Assembly (NCBI RefSeq): GCF_028858535.1
Contig: NZ_JAPMOU010000011.1
Coordinates: forward strand, 62,001-126,000
Reading direction: 5' to 3'
DNA: 64,000 nucleotides
DNA from: Spartinivicinus poritis
Lineage (GTDB): Bacteria; Pseudomonadota; Gammaproteobacteria; Pseudomonadales; Zooshikellaceae
Below the pieces are notes generated by a model, which had not been told where the DNA came from, did no database searches, and worked only from the letters and a program-made list of their open reading frames with translations. The stretch's first letter is position 1. Each line of letters opens with the position of its first letter. This document shows positions 47,770-56,556 of this stretch, in pieces. A program made the translations under genes and the position numbers.

Positions 47770-49173
47770 TTAAACGTAGTTTTCAACTCTATTATTAGTG
47801 ATTAACTCTCCTGAGTCGGAGCGGCTCACGCGTGTCGCTTTTTCAAATAACCAGATCAAGCTAATCGCTGCTGCAGCCAATCCAGCTGCCAGCCCCCACC
47901 AAACACCAGCGCCTTGCCACTGCCAGTAAAAGCCAAGTAATAACGCAACAGGTAAACCAACCAGCCAATAACTACTAATCGCTAGCAACATTGGGCGTTT
48001 AGCTTCTTTTAACCCCCGTAGTGCCGAGCTGGCAATGGTTTGCGAACCGTCAAAAATTTCAAAATAAGCAGCAATAATCAGTAATTGACTTGCGATAAGA
48101 AATACCTGCTGATTTTCTGGATTATTTTTATCCAAATAAAAGCCTACGATTACTTCGGGAAATAGCCAAAAAGCCAGTGCAGCCAGTAGCATCCAACAAC
48201 CACCCATGCCTAACCCCAACCAGCCATATTGACGACAGGCCTGAATATTATTGTGCCCCAATTCATGACCTACTTTTATGCCTGTTGCTTGGGCAATACC
48301 CATTGCAACCATAAAAGGAACAGTAATAGTTTGTAAGGTTATTTGATGAGCTGCCAATGTGTCATTGCCAAATAATCCCATCATAAACGCAGCCGTTGAA
48401 AATAATCCAACTTCAGCTAGGTAAGTAATACCTTGTGGAATACCTAACCTCAGTGTCTCCTTACAATAAAAACCAAGACGGAGTTTTCCAATAAAGGCAT
48501 GACGTTGCTCAGCTAACTTAGGATGGTAAAGTATGTAAGCAACTAACAAAATAAAACTTGTTATATGCACAACACTTGTCGCCACACCGATTCCCTTAAT
48601 ACCTAAATTAGGAAAACCAAAGCTACCTGTAATTAATAGGTAGTTAATAGGTATATTCAGTAATACATCGAACCAGGCAATTATTGTGACTATTCTGGTA
48701 TGCCCTAATGGCATTACCGTAAACCTTAGTGCTTGGAACCATAGACCAGGTAAAACTCCCCAGAAAAAGCCCTGCAAGTATTGATCTGCAAGTTCTGTAG
48801 TTTCCTCACTTTGTCCGGCTAAACTTATTAACTCTTTAGCCCAAAACAGAACCAATAAAATCAATACTCCAAAACCGGTGGCTACGATTAAGCTGGCATA
48901 ACTGTATTGTTTAACTGTTCCATCAGGTGTTTTATGTGCACAAGGCGCAATCAAATTTGAGGTGGCCCCCAATACTCCCAATGCCAAGGTTAATAATAAG
49001 CCGGTTATAGTTACCCCTAGGCCACCGCCAGCCAAAGCCTCTTTACCCAAGACTCCCATCATAATGGTGTCGGTTAAGCCTAATGCAACTAAGGCCACTT
49101 GTGACAAAACAATGGGCCAAGCTAAAGTAGAAAGCGCCTTTGCTTGCTTTGAAAAAACCGACAACTGTTTCAT
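47770..49173 (-). CDS. norM: MATE-family multidrug efflux protein
   Basis: About 467 residues with 12 membrane helices, of the NorM branch of MATE transporters, which export cationic drugs and dyes in exchange for Na+ or H+. The N-terminal region (LSTLAWPIVLSQVALVALGL then TDTIMMGVLG) and the central LGIPQGITYLAEVGLFSTAA repeat are typical. The start is set at the ATG at 49173: the upstream in-frame ATG at 49236 would translate a hairpin that looks like an attenuator. C-terminal tail hydrophilic. Confidence 0.9.
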   Translation of the reverse strand: MKQLSVFSKQAKALSTLAWPIVLSQVALVALGLTDTIMMGVLGKEALAGGGLGVTITGLLLTLALGVLGATSNLIAPCAHKTPDGTVKQYSYASLIVATGFGVLILLVLFWAKELISLAGQSEETTELADQYLQGFFWGVLPGLWFQALRFTVMPLGHTRIVTIIAWFDVLLNIPINYLLITGSFGFPNLGIKGIGVATSVVHITSFILLVAYILYHPKLAEQRHAFIGKLRLGFYCKETLRLGIPQGITYLAEVGLFSTAAFMMGLFGNDTLAAHQITLQTITVPFMVAMGIAQATGIKVGHELGHNNIQACRQYGWLGLGMGGCWMLLAALAFWLFPEVIVGFYLDKNNPENQQVFLIASQLLIIAAYFEIFDGSQTIASSALRGLKEAKRPMLLAISSYWLVGLPVALLLGFYWQWQGAGVWWGLAAGLAAAAISLIWLFEKATRVSRSDSGELITNNRVENYV

Positions 49174-49205
49174 ATCTCTCAACAACACTTCACATATGAA
49201 AGGCA

Positions 49206-49234
49206 ATAAAAATAGCCTACTGGGGACAGTAGGC
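49206..49234 (-). promoter_or_regulatory. Attenuator-like hairpin before norM
   Basis: On the minus strand GCCTACT, a six-base loop GTCCCC and AGTAGGC (49234-49215) are followed by TATTTTTATT, an intrinsic-terminator pattern that ends about 33 bp before the norM ATG. A leader transcript would meet this before the gene, so conditional termination is plausible. Confidence 0.6.
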
Positions 49235-49319
49235 ATATAAAGGGTAGACCCTAATGGGAGTTAATAAGGGCATCAGCACATTCTCTACCTAGAGATTCAA
49301 CCTAACTAGAGAAGCTTCA

Positions 49320-49560
49320 GCCTACCTAGAAAGATTTCAGCGACCAGGCACACTACAAGAGGTTTGGGCCAAAGGTTGTGAGCACCTGGTTAAGTCGGAG
49401 CGCTAGTATCTGTGCTTACAGTCGTTCCTTAGTCGCAAGCACAATATGTTGTGCTGATCAGGACCACTGACCCTCCTTTGAAGGACACAACCGCTTAAAG
49501 GGCGCAATCAGCTCAAATACCCAGATTTTTGACATCTGGAGAAATATTGAGGCTCGGGTT
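49320..49560 (-). ncRNA. Structured non-coding stretch upstream of norM
   Basis: About 240 bp without genes but with many pairings: CCAGAT/ATCTGG (49522-49539 region), TCCTT/AAGGA, AGCACAA/TTGTGCT around 49438-49455, a competing GTGCTT/AAGCAC pair (49413 and 49437 regions) that excludes the former, a distant GGTTGTG/CACAACC pair (49374 and 49486 regions) and ACCAGG/CCTGGT. By eye it is less A/T rich than other gaps. It may be a leader riboregulator for norM or a separate RNA. A 6S-like RNA was considered because ssrS lies near rpiA in some gammaproteobacteria, but I could not match the conserved parts. Confidence 0.45.
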
Positions 49561-49656
49561 ATGATCAAGCAAGTGTCAATGGACGCTTATTAATTTATTA
49601 CTATCTCTTATTAACTATCAAACGATATTAATTCATGGTAGGTATGACAAAAACAC

Positions 49657-50571
49657 ATGTCTTGGCGAAGAAAAAACTTACCACCACTAAAAGCCTTGCG
49701 TGCCTTCGAAGCCGCTGCACGCCATGGCAGCTTTACGGAAGCTGCGACTGAGTTGTTTGTCACCCAAGGAGCTATCAGCCGCCAAGTAAAAACCTTGGAA
49801 GACTTTTTTAACTGCCAGCTATTTAAGCGTACTTCCAGAGGGTTGCAACTAACGCCTTCAGGTAGTGACTTGTTCCAAACACTTTCAGAGTCTTTTGATG
49901 CTATTTGCCGCACAACAGACTATTTATTACAGCCACGCAATCAATTAAATGTGGTTGTACCTCCCACCTTCTCGGTGAAATGGCTATTGCCAAGGCTAGC
50001 AAAGTTTCAGCAACTTCAACCCGATGTTGAACTATCCCTGACCACCATGTGGGAGCAGCATCATTATGATGTACAACATGAGTTTCAGGCAGCTATTGTT
50101 AATGACGCTATCGTTGAAGTACCAAACCATGCTATTTCATTATTTAAAGAAACCATGGCGCCCGTTTGCTCACCTGCTTTTTTAGCAAAGCACCAACTAA
50201 ACAATATCAATGGACTGAGCATAGTTAATCTACTCCATCCTACCCGAGACAAAACAGACTGGACAAACTGGTTAAATGCCAACCATGTTAATAACATTGA
50301 TACCGATAGTGGCTTAGTGTTTGATGCTATGGAACTAGCTATTAATGCAGCAGTAAGAGGGCATGGGGTTGCGATGGTTGATTTAACTATGGTGCAAGAA
50401 GAGCTTGAACTAGGCTATCTGGTAAAACCTTTTGCAGAGTCACTTGAAAATGGTATTGGCTATTTTTTGGTCCACTCTTCCGAGCAGCGATTTCAGCAAC
50501 AAATAGAGGCGTTTAAAAACTGGTTATTTGCTGAAATAGCGCTAGACCAACAAAATACATCTAGCGCTTAG
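49657..50571 (+). CDS. GcvA-like LysR-family regulator
   Basis: A 304-residue LysR protein of the GcvA/AmpR group, recognisable from PPLKALRAFEAAARHGSFTE then AATELFVTQGAISRQVKTLE, with substrate-domain motif PTFSVKWLLPRLAKFQ. It is divergent from norM and convergent with rpiA. It may regulate norM or distant genes; GcvA-like proteins in different hosts control glycine cleavage, beta-lactamases or efflux. A MITE-type end (GAGGTGCCCT at 50572) directly follows the stop. Confidence 0.88.
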   Translation: MSWRRKNLPPLKALRAFEAAARHGSFTEAATELFVTQGAISRQVKTLEDFFNCQLFKRTSRGLQLTPSGSDLFQTLSESFDAICRTTDYLLQPRNQLNVVVPPTFSVKWLLPRLAKFQQLQPDVELSLTTMWEQHHYDVQHEFQAAIVNDAIVEVPNHAISLFKETMAPVCSPAFLAKHQLNNINGLSIVNLLHPTRDKTDWTNWLNANHVNNIDTDSGLVFDAMELAINAAVRGHGVAMVDLTMVQEELELGYLVKPFAESLENGIGYFLVHSSEQRFQQQIEAFKNWLFAEIALDQQNTSSA

Positions 50572-50586
50572 AGGTGCCCTTAGATA

Positions 50587-51261
50587 TTATTTCGCTTTTA
50601 AGGTTTTAACCCCCGCTTGGGTGCCAAGTAATAGAATGTCAGCTGGGCGTCTGGCAAATAAACCATTTGTTACCACACCAACAATCTGGTTAATAGCTTC
50701 TTCTAGTTGCACTGCAGAGCCAATATCTAGGTTCCACACATCCAAGATGATGTTGCCATTATCTGTGACAGTGTCTTCTCGATAAACAGGGTCACCACCT
50801 AGCTTAACCAACTCTCGTGCTACGTAGCTGCGAGCCATTGGTATCACTTCAACGGGTAAGGGAAAAGTGCCTAGCTTACCCACCAACTTTGACTCATCTG
50901 CAATGCAAATAAACTGCTCAGCCACTGCGGCTACAATTTTTTCCCGAGTCAGTGCTGCACCACCTCCCTTAATTAAATGTAGGTGCTCATTAGCTTCATC
51001 AGCCCCGTCGATATACCACTTGATTTCGCTGACCACATTCAGGTCATAAACAGGAATACCATGCCCTTTTAAACGCTCTGCACTTGCTTTAGAGCTAGCC
51101 ACAGCACCATCAAAGCGATCTTTATAAGCAGCCAATGCATCAATAAAGTAGTTGGCTGTTGAGCCAGTGCCAATTCCAACAATACTGTCTTCTTCTAATT
51201 GGTCAACAATCTGCTCAAGGGCAGCTTGTGCTACAGCCTGCTTTAACTCATCTTGGTTCAT
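50587..51261 (-). CDS. rpiA: Ribose-5-phosphate isomerase A
   Basis: A 224-residue isomerase interconverting ribose-5-phosphate and ribulose-5-phosphate. Diagnostic motifs: [36 protein letters not shown] and [11 protein letters not shown]. Divergent from ilvA, the arrangement common in pseudomonads. Confidence 0.97.
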   Translation of the reverse strand: MNQDELKQAVAQAALEQIVDQLEEDSIVGIGTGSTANYFIDALAAYKDRFDGAVASSKASAERLKGHGIPVYDLNVVSEIKWYIDGADEANEHLHLIKGGGAALTREKIVAAVAEQFICIADESKLVGKLGTFPLPVEVIPMARSYVARELVKLGGDPVYREDTVTDNGNIILDVWNLDIGSAVQLEEAINQIVGVVTNGLFARRPADILLLGTQAGVKTLKAK

Positions 51262-51448
51262 GCGTATGGGTTCCTAGGGAGAGATTAATCAGTTGGCACA
51301 TTATCCTATAAATAATCAGGATTTCCAGGCTACTCTTGTATTCTTAGCTCAAACAGTGTGAAATGCTCTGTTTATAATTATTTGGTGTTTTCTGCACCAA
51401 TATACATATTAATTCCATATAGTTCAGGTCAGTGTATTAGTTATTATT

Positions 51449-52969
51449 ATGCTTCAGCCGTATGTAAAAAAAATTCTCGAAGCCCCTGTTTATGATATAG
51501 CGGTAGAAACCCCGCTAGATCATGCCACCTTTTTATCTGAAAGACTGCAAAACTCAATTTTAATTAAGCGAGAAGATTTACAGCCGGTATTTTCATTTAA
51601 AATTCGCGGTGCCTATAACCGGGTTGTACAGCTCACCAAAGCCGAACAGCAACGAGGAGTTATCGCAGCATCTGCGGGTAATCACGCTCAAGGGTTAGCC
51701 CTGGCTGCACAGCGGCTTGGTATTAAAGCCGTCATTGTCATGCCACAAACCACCCCCGAAATTAAAGTAAAAGCTGTAAAGTCTCGGGGAGCAGATGTTA
51801 TCCTTCATGGTGATGCATTTGATCAAGCTTTAGCTTACTCCAAACAATTAGTGGAGAAGCATGGTTACGTTTATATTCATCCTTATGATGATATCGATAC
51901 CATTGCTGGCCAAGGCACTATTGGTATGGAAATCCTCCGCCAACATTCCGGGCCTATTGACGCTATCTTTGTACCTGTCGGTGGTGGTGGCTTAATTGCA
52001 GGCATTGCTGCTTATGTAAAATATCTGCGCCCAGAAACCAAAATAATTGGGGTGGAATATGAAGAGTCTGCTTGTCTTAAAGCCGCTCTGGCAGCTGGGG
52101 AAAGAGTTGTTTTACCTCAAGTGGGTATTTTTGCCGATGGTGTTGCGGTTGCTCAAATCGGACAAGAGACATTTGAAGTATGTAAGCATTACGTTGATGA
52201 AGTCATTACGGTGACTGCTGACGAAATCTGCGCTGCAATTAAAGATATCTACGATGATACCCGTTCGATCACCGAACCTGCCGGCGCCTTAGGTATTGCA
52301 GGTATTAAAAAGTATGTAGAGCGTAAACAAGTCAGCGGCCAAACATTATTAGCTATTGATAGCGGCGCCAATGTTAATTTTGATCGGCTACGTTATATTT
52401 CTGAACGTGCAGAGTTAGGTGAGCGTCGCGAAGCAATTATTGCGGTAACTATTCCTGAAAAGCCTGGTAGTTTCAAAACTTTTTGCCAAACCTTAGGCAA
52501 ACGAAATATCACTGAATTTAACTATCGCTATTATGATAATAAACAGGCACATATTTTTGTTGGGGTGCAAACTAAGCCCGATACTGATACCAAAGAGCAG
52601 CTTGTTCTGCAACTGCAGGATGCAGGCTACCCTGTTGTCGATTTAAGCGATAATGAAATGGCAAAACTGCATATTCGTCATATGGTCGGCGGCCATGCAG
52701 AAGCAGCAAAAGACGAAGTGGTGTATCGGTTTGAGTTTCCTGAACGACCTGGCGCACTACTTAACTTTTTAAATAAACTAGGTCAACGCTGGAATATTTC
52801 CATGTTCCACTACCGTAACCATGGTGCAGCTTATGGCAGAGTGGTGGTTGGCCTTCAAGTACCCAGCAAGGACCGTGAAAAAGTACCTGAGTTTTTAACC
52901 GATATTGGCTATCACTATTGGGAAGAATCTGAAAACCCTGCTTATCAGCTGTTTTTATCAAATCAATAG
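51449..52969 (+). CDS. ilvA: Threonine deaminase (biosynthetic)
   Basis: A 506-residue PLP enzyme converting threonine to 2-oxobutanoate, the first step to isoleucine. The PLP lysine is in PVFSFKIRGAYNR, with SAGNHAQGLA and the phosphate cup GGGGLIAG. Two C-terminal ACT-like regulatory subdomains (REAIIAVTIPEKPGSFKTFC and YRFEFPERPGALLNFLNKLG) indicate feedback control by isoleucine and valine, and length matches the E. coli IlvA class. Confidence 0.97.
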   Translation: MLQPYVKKILEAPVYDIAVETPLDHATFLSERLQNSILIKREDLQPVFSFKIRGAYNRVVQLTKAEQQRGVIAASAGNHAQGLALAAQRLGIKAVIVMPQTTPEIKVKAVKSRGADVILHGDAFDQALAYSKQLVEKHGYVYIHPYDDIDTIAGQGTIGMEILRQHSGPIDAIFVPVGGGGLIAGIAAYVKYLRPETKIIGVEYEESACLKAALAAGERVVLPQVGIFADGVAVAQIGQETFEVCKHYVDEVITVTADEICAAIKDIYDDTRSITEPAGALGIAGIKKYVERKQVSGQTLLAIDSGANVNFDRLRYISERAELGERREAIIAVTIPEKPGSFKTFCQTLGKRNITEFNYRYYDNKQAHIFVGVQTKPDTDTKEQLVLQLQDAGYPVVDLSDNEMAKLHIRHMVGGHAEAAKDEVVYRFEFPERPGALLNFLNKLGQRWNISMFHYRNHGAAYGRVVVGLQVPSKDREKVPEFLTDIGYHYWEESENPAYQLFLSNQ

Positions 52970-53003
52970 TTCTTTATAGATAGCCAAAGTGAAGGTTTTT
53001 TGG

Positions 53004-53028
53004 GCTGGCTCACTACTGTGAAGCCAGC
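53004..53028. terminator. Hairpin between convergent ilvA and argS
   Basis: GCTGGCT (53004-53010) pairs with AGCCAGC (53022-53028) between the two stop codons. No clear U-tract follows, so termination is uncertain. Confidence 0.35.
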
Positions 53029-53102
53029 AACAATGAGAGTTGCAAGCAGGCTGTGGCTTTCTGAACTCAGCACACAGCCTTCTTAGCGAGCCTTAACAAG
53101 CC

Positions 53103-54842
53103 TCACATTTTATCCATAGTTTCAATACCCAATAACTCCAACCCTTGTTTTAAAACTCTTCCTGTTAGGTGACATAAAAGTAACCGGCTATTTCTGGATT
53201 TTTCATCCACGTCACTTTTAAGGATTGGGCACGACTCATAAAAACTCATATAACAAGATGCTAATTCATATAAATAATTACACAGTATGTGAGGATAGGC
53301 TTCATTAGCTACCTGTTGCAAAACTTCTTCAAACTGGGAGAGCTTCAGCGATAATGATTTTTCCTGAAGACTAACAATTAAAACCTCTCCTCTTATATTT
53401 GCTGGATCAAGTTCAGCCTTACGAAAAATACTTTGCACTCGGCTATAGGCATACTGAAGATAAGGTGCCGTATTACCTTCAAAGCTCAACATCAAATCCC
53501 AGTTAAAAACGTAATCATTTGTTCGTGTTTTTGAAAGATCTGCATATTTAACTGCGCCAATACCCACCTTTTGTGCAATCTCACCTAAACTGACTTCATC
53601 TAAATCTGGATTTTTTTCTAAAATAATTTTTTTCGCTCGCTCCACAGCTTCATCTAATAAATCCCCTAGCTTCACCGTTCCACCACTACGGGTTTTAAAA
53701 GGCTTACCATCGGAGCCATTGATTGTGCCAAAAGGATGATGCTCTAAAGAGACTGTCTCATCTGCGTAACCAGCCGCTTGGCTAACAGAAAACACCTGCT
53801 GCATATGTTGTGATTGGCGCATATCAATAAAATATAAAACACGATCTGCATGTAGCTCCCTGGTTCTGTAACGAACTGCAGCAAGATCTGTGGTTGCATA
53901 GAGATAACCACCGTCCTTCTTTTGGATAATCATGACGGCAGGATTACCATCCTTATCTTTTTGTTCATCAATAAAACAAACCACCGCACCTTGGTCTCTC
54001 TTTGCAATACCTTGATTCAAAAGGTCTTCAACTACCTCCGAAAGATAAGGATTGTAAAAGCTTTCTCCTGCAACATTCTCTGAACCCAAACTAATGTTCA
54101 GTCTTTCATAAATATCATCCGCATGACTCAAGGAGGTTTTTATAAATTGCTCCCATAGGGTAAGACAGGTCTTATCACCATTTTGAAGTTTAACCACATA
54201 ATCCCTAGCACGCTGGTCAAAACCTTCCTCTTCATCAAAACGTTTTTTGGCTTCTCGGTAAAATACTTCTAAATCTGCAAGTACAATCTCAACATCTTCA
54301 CCACCACTTTTTCCATCTGCCAAGTGCGCAAGCAGCATTCCAAACTGAGTCCCCCAATCACCTACATGATTTTGACGAACTACCTTGTGGCCTAAAAATT
54401 CCAACACTCGAACTACCGTATCACCAATAGCAGTAGGTCGAATATGACCCACATGCATCTCTTTAGCTAAGTTTGGTGAACTATAGTCAACAACAATATT
54501 GAGTGGCTCTGAAACAGCAGATATACCTAACCGGTCATCATTAAGGGCTTGCTCAAGCCTCTTACTTAACCAGCTATAGTTTAAATGAATGTTGATAAAC
54601 CCTGGGCCAGCAACCTCGACTTTTTCCGCTATATCAGAAAGATTGAGCTTATCAACGATATTGAGCGCCAGCTCCCGGGGGTTTACACCCAGCTTCTTCC
54701 CTGCTCCCATAACGCCATTTGCTTGATAATCGCCAAACTTGACTTGTTTCGAAAGTGATATATTCGCAGAGCACTCAGCAGGGACACCTAATGCATCCAT
54801 TGATAAGCGAACTCTATCATTTAGAATTTTTCGAATGTTCAT
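53103..54842 (-). CDS. argS: Arginyl-tRNA synthetase at the end of a biosynthetic operon
   Basis: A full-length 579-residue class I synthetase with the N-terminal Add1 domain, the catalytic core and the DALR anticodon-binding C-terminus. Conserved parts include [44 protein letters not shown] and [11 protein letters not shown]. The HIGH region reads HVGHIRPT (130-137), where nearly all bacterial ArgS proteins have S-T after the arginine; the proline is unusual. It lies 340 bp after the last gene of the minus-strand cluster, in the same direction. It could be the housekeeping gene or a specialised copy for self-resistance or Arg-tRNA supply; the window cannot decide. Confidence 0.93.
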   Translation of the reverse strand: MNIRKILNDRVRLSMDALGVPAECSANISLSKQVKFGDYQANGVMGAGKKLGVNPRELALNIVDKLNLSDIAEKVEVAGPGFINIHLNYSWLSKRLEQALNDDRLGISAVSEPLNIVVDYSSPNLAKEMHVGHIRPTAIGDTVVRVLEFLGHKVVRQNHVGDWGTQFGMLLAHLADGKSGGEDVEIVLADLEVFYREAKKRFDEEEGFDQRARDYVVKLQNGDKTCLTLWEQFIKTSLSHADDIYERLNISLGSENVAGESFYNPYLSEVVEDLLNQGIAKRDQGAVVCFIDEQKDKDGNPAVMIIQKKDGGYLYATTDLAAVRYRTRELHADRVLYFIDMRQSQHMQQVFSVSQAAGYADETVSLEHHPFGTINGSDGKPFKTRSGGTVKLGDLLDEAVERAKKIILEKNPDLDEVSLGEIAQKVGIGAVKYADLSKTRTNDYVFNWDLMLSFEGNTAPYLQYAYSRVQSIFRKAELDPANIRGEVLIVSLQEKSLSLKLSQFEEVLQQVANEAYPHILCNYLYELASCYMSFYESCPILKSDVDEKSRNSRLLLCHLTGRVLKQGLELLGIETMDKM

Positions 54843-54847
54843 AATAC

Positions 54848-55008
54848 CAATACTTCAGACAGTTTTTTATATAATTAAAAAATTCCTTCAGCCTGACTAC
54901 TTGGCCGCAAGCAACCGAGGCACCCTAACAGTTGTAATAAAGTATTAAAGAACGCCTACACTTCGCAAGCCCTCAGTTTATCTACCCCTAAAACCGTCTG
55001 AAGTATTG
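54848..55008. repeat. Inverted repeat between argS and the S8 protease gene
   Basis: CAATACTTCAGACAGTTTT (54848-54866) recurs inverted at 54990-55008 with one mismatch. The left arm ends 5 bp before the argS start codon. The 123-bp interior contains a degenerate GGCACCCT sequence of the MITE family. It may be a small mobile palindrome or a looping operator that sets argS expression. No gene in 55009-55182. Confidence 0.6.
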
Positions 55009-55182
55009 TAATATTTTATTAATCTGTAATCAGTATTTAAGATAATCTGGTAGCTCTATCGCATAGCTTTCCCAAGCACCAAAATGCTTAAACTTTGTGC
55101 ACACTTACCCTACTAGCACACAAAACTATTCAAATACTGTCTTATGTTTTATTGTGGAATCAGGAAAATAATTTAATTCAAA

Positions 55183-56556
55183 CTATTCACTCATAGGATT
55201 TAAAACAACTTTGCTTCCATGTACAACACCTGAACCTGTAGCTGGACAGTTTGCTTCTCCTGTCGCGGCATCTCCAGAATTGCTAACACCCCGACTCACT
55301 TTAATACAAGCCTTCTGCAGGGAAGCCCGTTGCTGGCTCAATGACATGGATGGATTTTGCTGTAAAATCAAAGCCAAATGGCCTGTCACCCAAGCGGCAG
55401 CAGCAGATGTACCGCTAGAGACCAACCAGCCATCATCCCCCCCGGTTCCATCCGTCTGCCCATTTCTAAGATCATGTTCCGAGCCAGGTTCCGTTGGAAA
55501 TAGAATTAATCTGGCACTAGGTAAGTGGCCACAAATACCACACATATCGGGTACATTGCGCCCTTCATAAACATCAGATTGGTAGGAGCTCGATACACCC
55601 GACACTTCAATTTCATTTTCATCTATATACACTCCACCAATAGTCAAACAATCTGGAGGAGCAATCGACTGGAACATCGCCTCTTTTTTATCCGTAGAAC
55701 CATTACCCGATGAAAAGATTACCTGAATACCTTTTGCTAAAGCATTGACAATTTCCAAGTGTACAGCAGGCTCATAACCTATAGTTCCCCAGCTACAATT
55801 AATTATATGAGGCCTCATCTCAACCGCTTTCTGCAATGCAGCAACAGGGTAAGAAAGTTTTCCATCACACATTTTAATCATTGTTAAATCGATACTTGGG
55901 GCAATGGAAAGGGTAACCGATGACATTGCTGTTCCATGGCCACGCTCGTCACGAGCAGCATCAAGCAAAGAGACAGCAGAAAATACTGAGGTTTTATAGT
56001 TATGATGGCTAAAATGAGGATGCTCCCACAATCCCGTATCGATAATGGCAACTTTAACACCATCCCCATTAAAACCTGCTGCATTCAAACCAGTGGCTCC
56101 AGCGACCTGAGCAACCTGCTCTGGTACTGCATAAATATGATAATCAAGAACCGGTCGTTCAAGGCTAAGCTCAAAACTACCCTTCGGAATTGAAATACAC
56201 TCAATATATTCGGCGCACTTCAATGTAGAAAAATCGATATTTCCATCTGCAATGATTTCACTGCGATAAAACTCGCTGATAAATCGGTTTCTTCTTTTTA
56301 TAAAGTCACAGCCGAATAATTTTTTAGCTAATTGAACCTCAAGAGAAATGGTGAGGCCAACTTCTGAAAAAGCTTCGATACAAACATCAAGGCTTTGTAG
56401 CTCTTGGATTATCGAATCAACAGCACCATTTGGAGAGGTGAACTCTGATAAGGTATCAATGCATAATTGCTCGATATCCCTATAGATAGATAAACCACTC
56501 TTTGACTTTGGTGTAACCGTCAGCACGACGCTATCAAAGCTATTTTCAGAATTCAT
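55183..56556 (-). CDS. Intracellular subtilisin-like (S8) protease of the cluster
   Basis: A 457-residue S8 protease with an intact triad: D173 (AIIDTG), H207 (RGHGTA), S384 (SSGTSAAAA), plus the oxyanion asparagine (SSGNG, about 285). No signal peptide; residues 1-150 form an unusual N-terminal domain, possibly inhibitory. Its start overlaps the adenylation gene by 11 bp and has GGAG before it, so it belongs to the operon. It may mature a precursor, remove a protective peptide or be an immunity factor; a cytoplasmic location is inferred. Confidence 0.88.
   Translation of the reverse strand: MNSENSFDSVVLTVTPKSKSGLSIYRDIEQLCIDTLSEFTSPNGAVDSIIQELQSLDVCIEAFSEVGLTISLEVQLAKKLFGCDFIKRRNRFISEFYRSEIIADGNIDFSTLKCAEYIECISIPKGSFELSLERPVLDYHIYAVPEQVAQVAGATGLNAAGFNGDGVKVAIIDTGLWEHPHFSHHNYKTSVFSAVSLLDAARDERGHGTAMSSVTLSIAPSIDLTMIKMCDGKLSYPVAALQKAVEMRPHIINCSWGTIGYEPAVHLEIVNALAKGIQVIFSSGNGSTDKKEAMFQSIAPPDCLTIGGVYIDENEIEVSGVSSSYQSDVYEGRNVPDMCGICGHLPSARLILFPTEPGSEHDLRNGQTDGTGGDDGWLVSSGTSAAAAWVTGHLALILQQNPSMSLSQQRASLQKACIKVSRGVSNSGDAATGEANCPATGSGVVHGSKVVLNPMSE

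Noticed and set aside
49174-49236. Longer norM start at 49236
   Set aside because: The extra codons overlap a hairpin with a U-tract, and the family N-terminus fits the ATG at 49173.
49320-49560. 6S RNA (ssrS) identity for the structured stretch
   Set aside because: Position near rpiA is suggestive, but the conserved 6S closing stem and central bubble could not be aligned by eye, and fau/zapA neighbours are absent.
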